Assembly: GCF_945952095.1 (NCBI RefSeq)
Contig: NZ_CAMFHL010000317.1
Span: 1 to 7,157 of the forward strand
Source of the DNA: an uncultured Arsenicibacter sp.
Lineage (GTDB): Bacteria > Bacteroidota > Bacteroidia > Cytophagales > Spirosomataceae
Direction of reading: 5' to 3'
Length of the DNA: 7,157 bases
Made by a program: the position numbers and the translations under genes. The notes beneath the pieces are model-generated. The model ran no database searches. It worked only from the letters and a program-made list of their open reading frames with translations, and was not told where the DNA came from. Positions 6,303 to 7,157 of this stretch are shown piece by piece (position 1 is the first letter of the stretch; each line of letters starts with the position of its first letter).

Positions 6303-6368
6303 GAGCTTAGAGCAGAGAGCTTAGAGCAGAGGGCGTAGTGTTAACCCTATGCTCTAAGCCCTACGCTC
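6303..6368. repeat. Inverted heptamer-repeat element (GRGCNTA-like units)
   Basis: The left arm is five contiguous 7-bp units, GAGCTTA, GAGCAGA, GAGCTTA, GAGCAGA, GGGCGTA (6303-6337), including two perfect 14-bp tandem copies. After a centre GTGTTAACCC (6338-6347) the right arm carries the same unit in inverse orientation: on the - strand GAGCGTA, GGGCTTA, GAGCATA. The best long stem is GCTTAGAGCA (6319-6328) with TGCTCTAAGC (6350-6359), a perfect 10-bp pairing, with GGG/CCC able to pair inside the loop. The element fills the gap between the T9SS gene stop and the tadA start. It resembles a dispersed intergenic repeat; its function is unknown. Confidence 0.85.
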
Positions 6369-6370
6369 CG

Positions 6371-7157
6371 TTACTGCTTGAGAATGCGGCGGAACGTTTT
6401 GCGGTCGCCCACCTGAATTTTCAGAATATACATGCCGGTTGGCTGGCTGCTAAGGTCGAGCTGTGTCTGCCGGTTCCGGGTAGTGTGTTGCACGGCAGTG
6501 CGTCCGGTAAGGTCAGTTAATTCAATAACGGCCGGATTTTTTTGCAGCGCCACATCAATATCAATCGTCAGGCCTGCTGCCGTTGGTACCGGATAGGCCT
6601 TAACCGAGGTGCCGAGCAAATCGTCTTCAACACCCAGCAATGGCAGGACCTGTACGGTAATGGCAGTGCCTGATACGGTACCGGTACCACAGTTATTGCT
6701 GACCGAAAGTAACCGGTATGTCGTTGTTTTCAGCGGCCGGATGTCAAGCCGGTGCGGGTTGGCATTGGTCTGAATGGTCTGATTGCGCAGGCTGTCGTTG
6801 TACACAAACGTCCACGGACCGTCGCCGGTAAACGTAATGCTGAGGCTGCCCGGACTGCCTTCGTACACGCTGGCAGGGCCGGCCATGACCGCCGTCGGAT
6901 AAGGACGGACATAAAGTACCGTCGGGCTGTTCTGACCAAGTACCGGAATCGACGGGTTGGTACCGATGACACGGACAAAATAAACCCCGCCGGCCTGTGA
7001 AGCCGGTACCGTAGCGACAATCGGTCCGATGGTCGTTGCTGCCGAGATGTCCACAAATTTCTTAGAGGTGGTATCTGCCAGCTGCACTTTGAAGGCATTG
7101 CCGGCATTGAACTCACCCGATGTCGTGAACGGCACGGAGAAACTCAGGCCCGCACAA
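6371..7157 (-). CDS. T9SS-exported protein, C-terminal part (partial)
   Basis: The gene enters from the right edge with its 5' end missing; about 261 codons are visible and the frame stays open to base 7157. The GTG at 7135 is internal, since coding sequence ('CAGLSFS') precedes it. Two beta-rich Ig-like modules can be seen. One contains 'VPFTTSGEFNAGNAFKVQL' and 'PASQAGGVYFVRVIGTNP'. The other contains 'FTGDGPWTFVYNDS', 'TTTYRLLSVSNNCGTGTVSG' and 'AITVQV'. The last 77 residues (6374-6604) form a type A sorting domain: 'VKAYPVPTAAG' at its start, 'IELTDLTGR' in the middle and 'GMYILKIQVGDRKTFRRILK' at the end. In this family that domain directs export through the type IX system and is then cleaved, often with attachment to the cell surface. 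The catalytic or binding role of the missing N-terminal part is unknown. The stop codon is directly followed by the heptamer element. Confidence 0.9.
   Translation of the reverse strand, partial: CAGLSFSVPFTTSGEFNAGNAFKVQLADTTSKKFVDISAATTIGPIVATVPASQAGGVYFVRVIGTNPSIPVLGQNSPTVLYVRPYPTAVMAGPASVYEGSPGSLSITFTGDGPWTFVYNDSLRNQTIQTNANPHRLDIRPLKTTTYRLLSVSNNCGTGTVSGTAITVQVLPLLGVEDDLLGTSVKAYPVPTAAGLTIDIDVALQKNPAVIELTDLTGRTAVQHTTRNRQTQLDLSSQPTGMYILKIQVGDRKTFRRILKQ

Noticed and set aside
7133..7135. GTG as the start of the T9SS protein
   Set aside because: The frame is open to the window edge, and the residues before it continue the Ig-like module, so the true start is outside the window.

Overview
The window looks like chromosomal DNA from a Bacteroidota bacterium, most likely a Cytophagales relative (Spirosoma-like). 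The support is a type IX secretion (T9SS) type A sorting domain, a DUF2480-family gene, a BatA-type von Willebrand protein, an enlarged signal peptidase I, signal peptides ending in A|Q, and mostly absent Shine-Dalgarno sequences. Base composition is a little over half G+C by eye. It reads as core genome: there is no insertion sequence, phage gene, CRISPR array, tRNA or rRNA.

The left half lies on the + strand. It holds the 3' end of a PBP1C-type peptidoglycan synthase, then lepB (signal peptidase I) closed by a strong intrinsic terminator. Next comes a short unit of a secreted/anchored Bat-associated protein, batA (MIDAS-containing vWA membrane protein) and rnhB (ribonuclease HII). A hairpin followed by TTTT sits exactly between batA and rnhB and may attenuate transcription into rnhB.

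The right half lies on the - strand and meets rnhB tail to tail with only 8 bp between stop codons. Read right to left it holds the C-terminal part of a T9SS-exported protein, tadA (tRNA adenosine deaminase), sodA (Mn/Fe superoxide dismutase, own promoter region and terminator) and a DUF2480 protein.

The genes serve separate housekeeping roles: cell wall, protein export, envelope/aerotolerance, genome and tRNA maintenance, and oxidative defence. The points most worth a second look are: (1) the 71-bp gap between the T9SS gene and tadA, filled by a strictly 7-bp-periodic inverted array of GRGCNTA-like heptamers that abuts the tadA start codon; (2) an internal duplication in the DUF2480 protein with a thrice-repeated Cys-Ser...Val-Pro motif; (3) the batA/rnhB hairpin; and (4) the small Bat unit with no moxR, DUF58 or batB beside it. 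No complete, clearly novel multi-gene system is visible.
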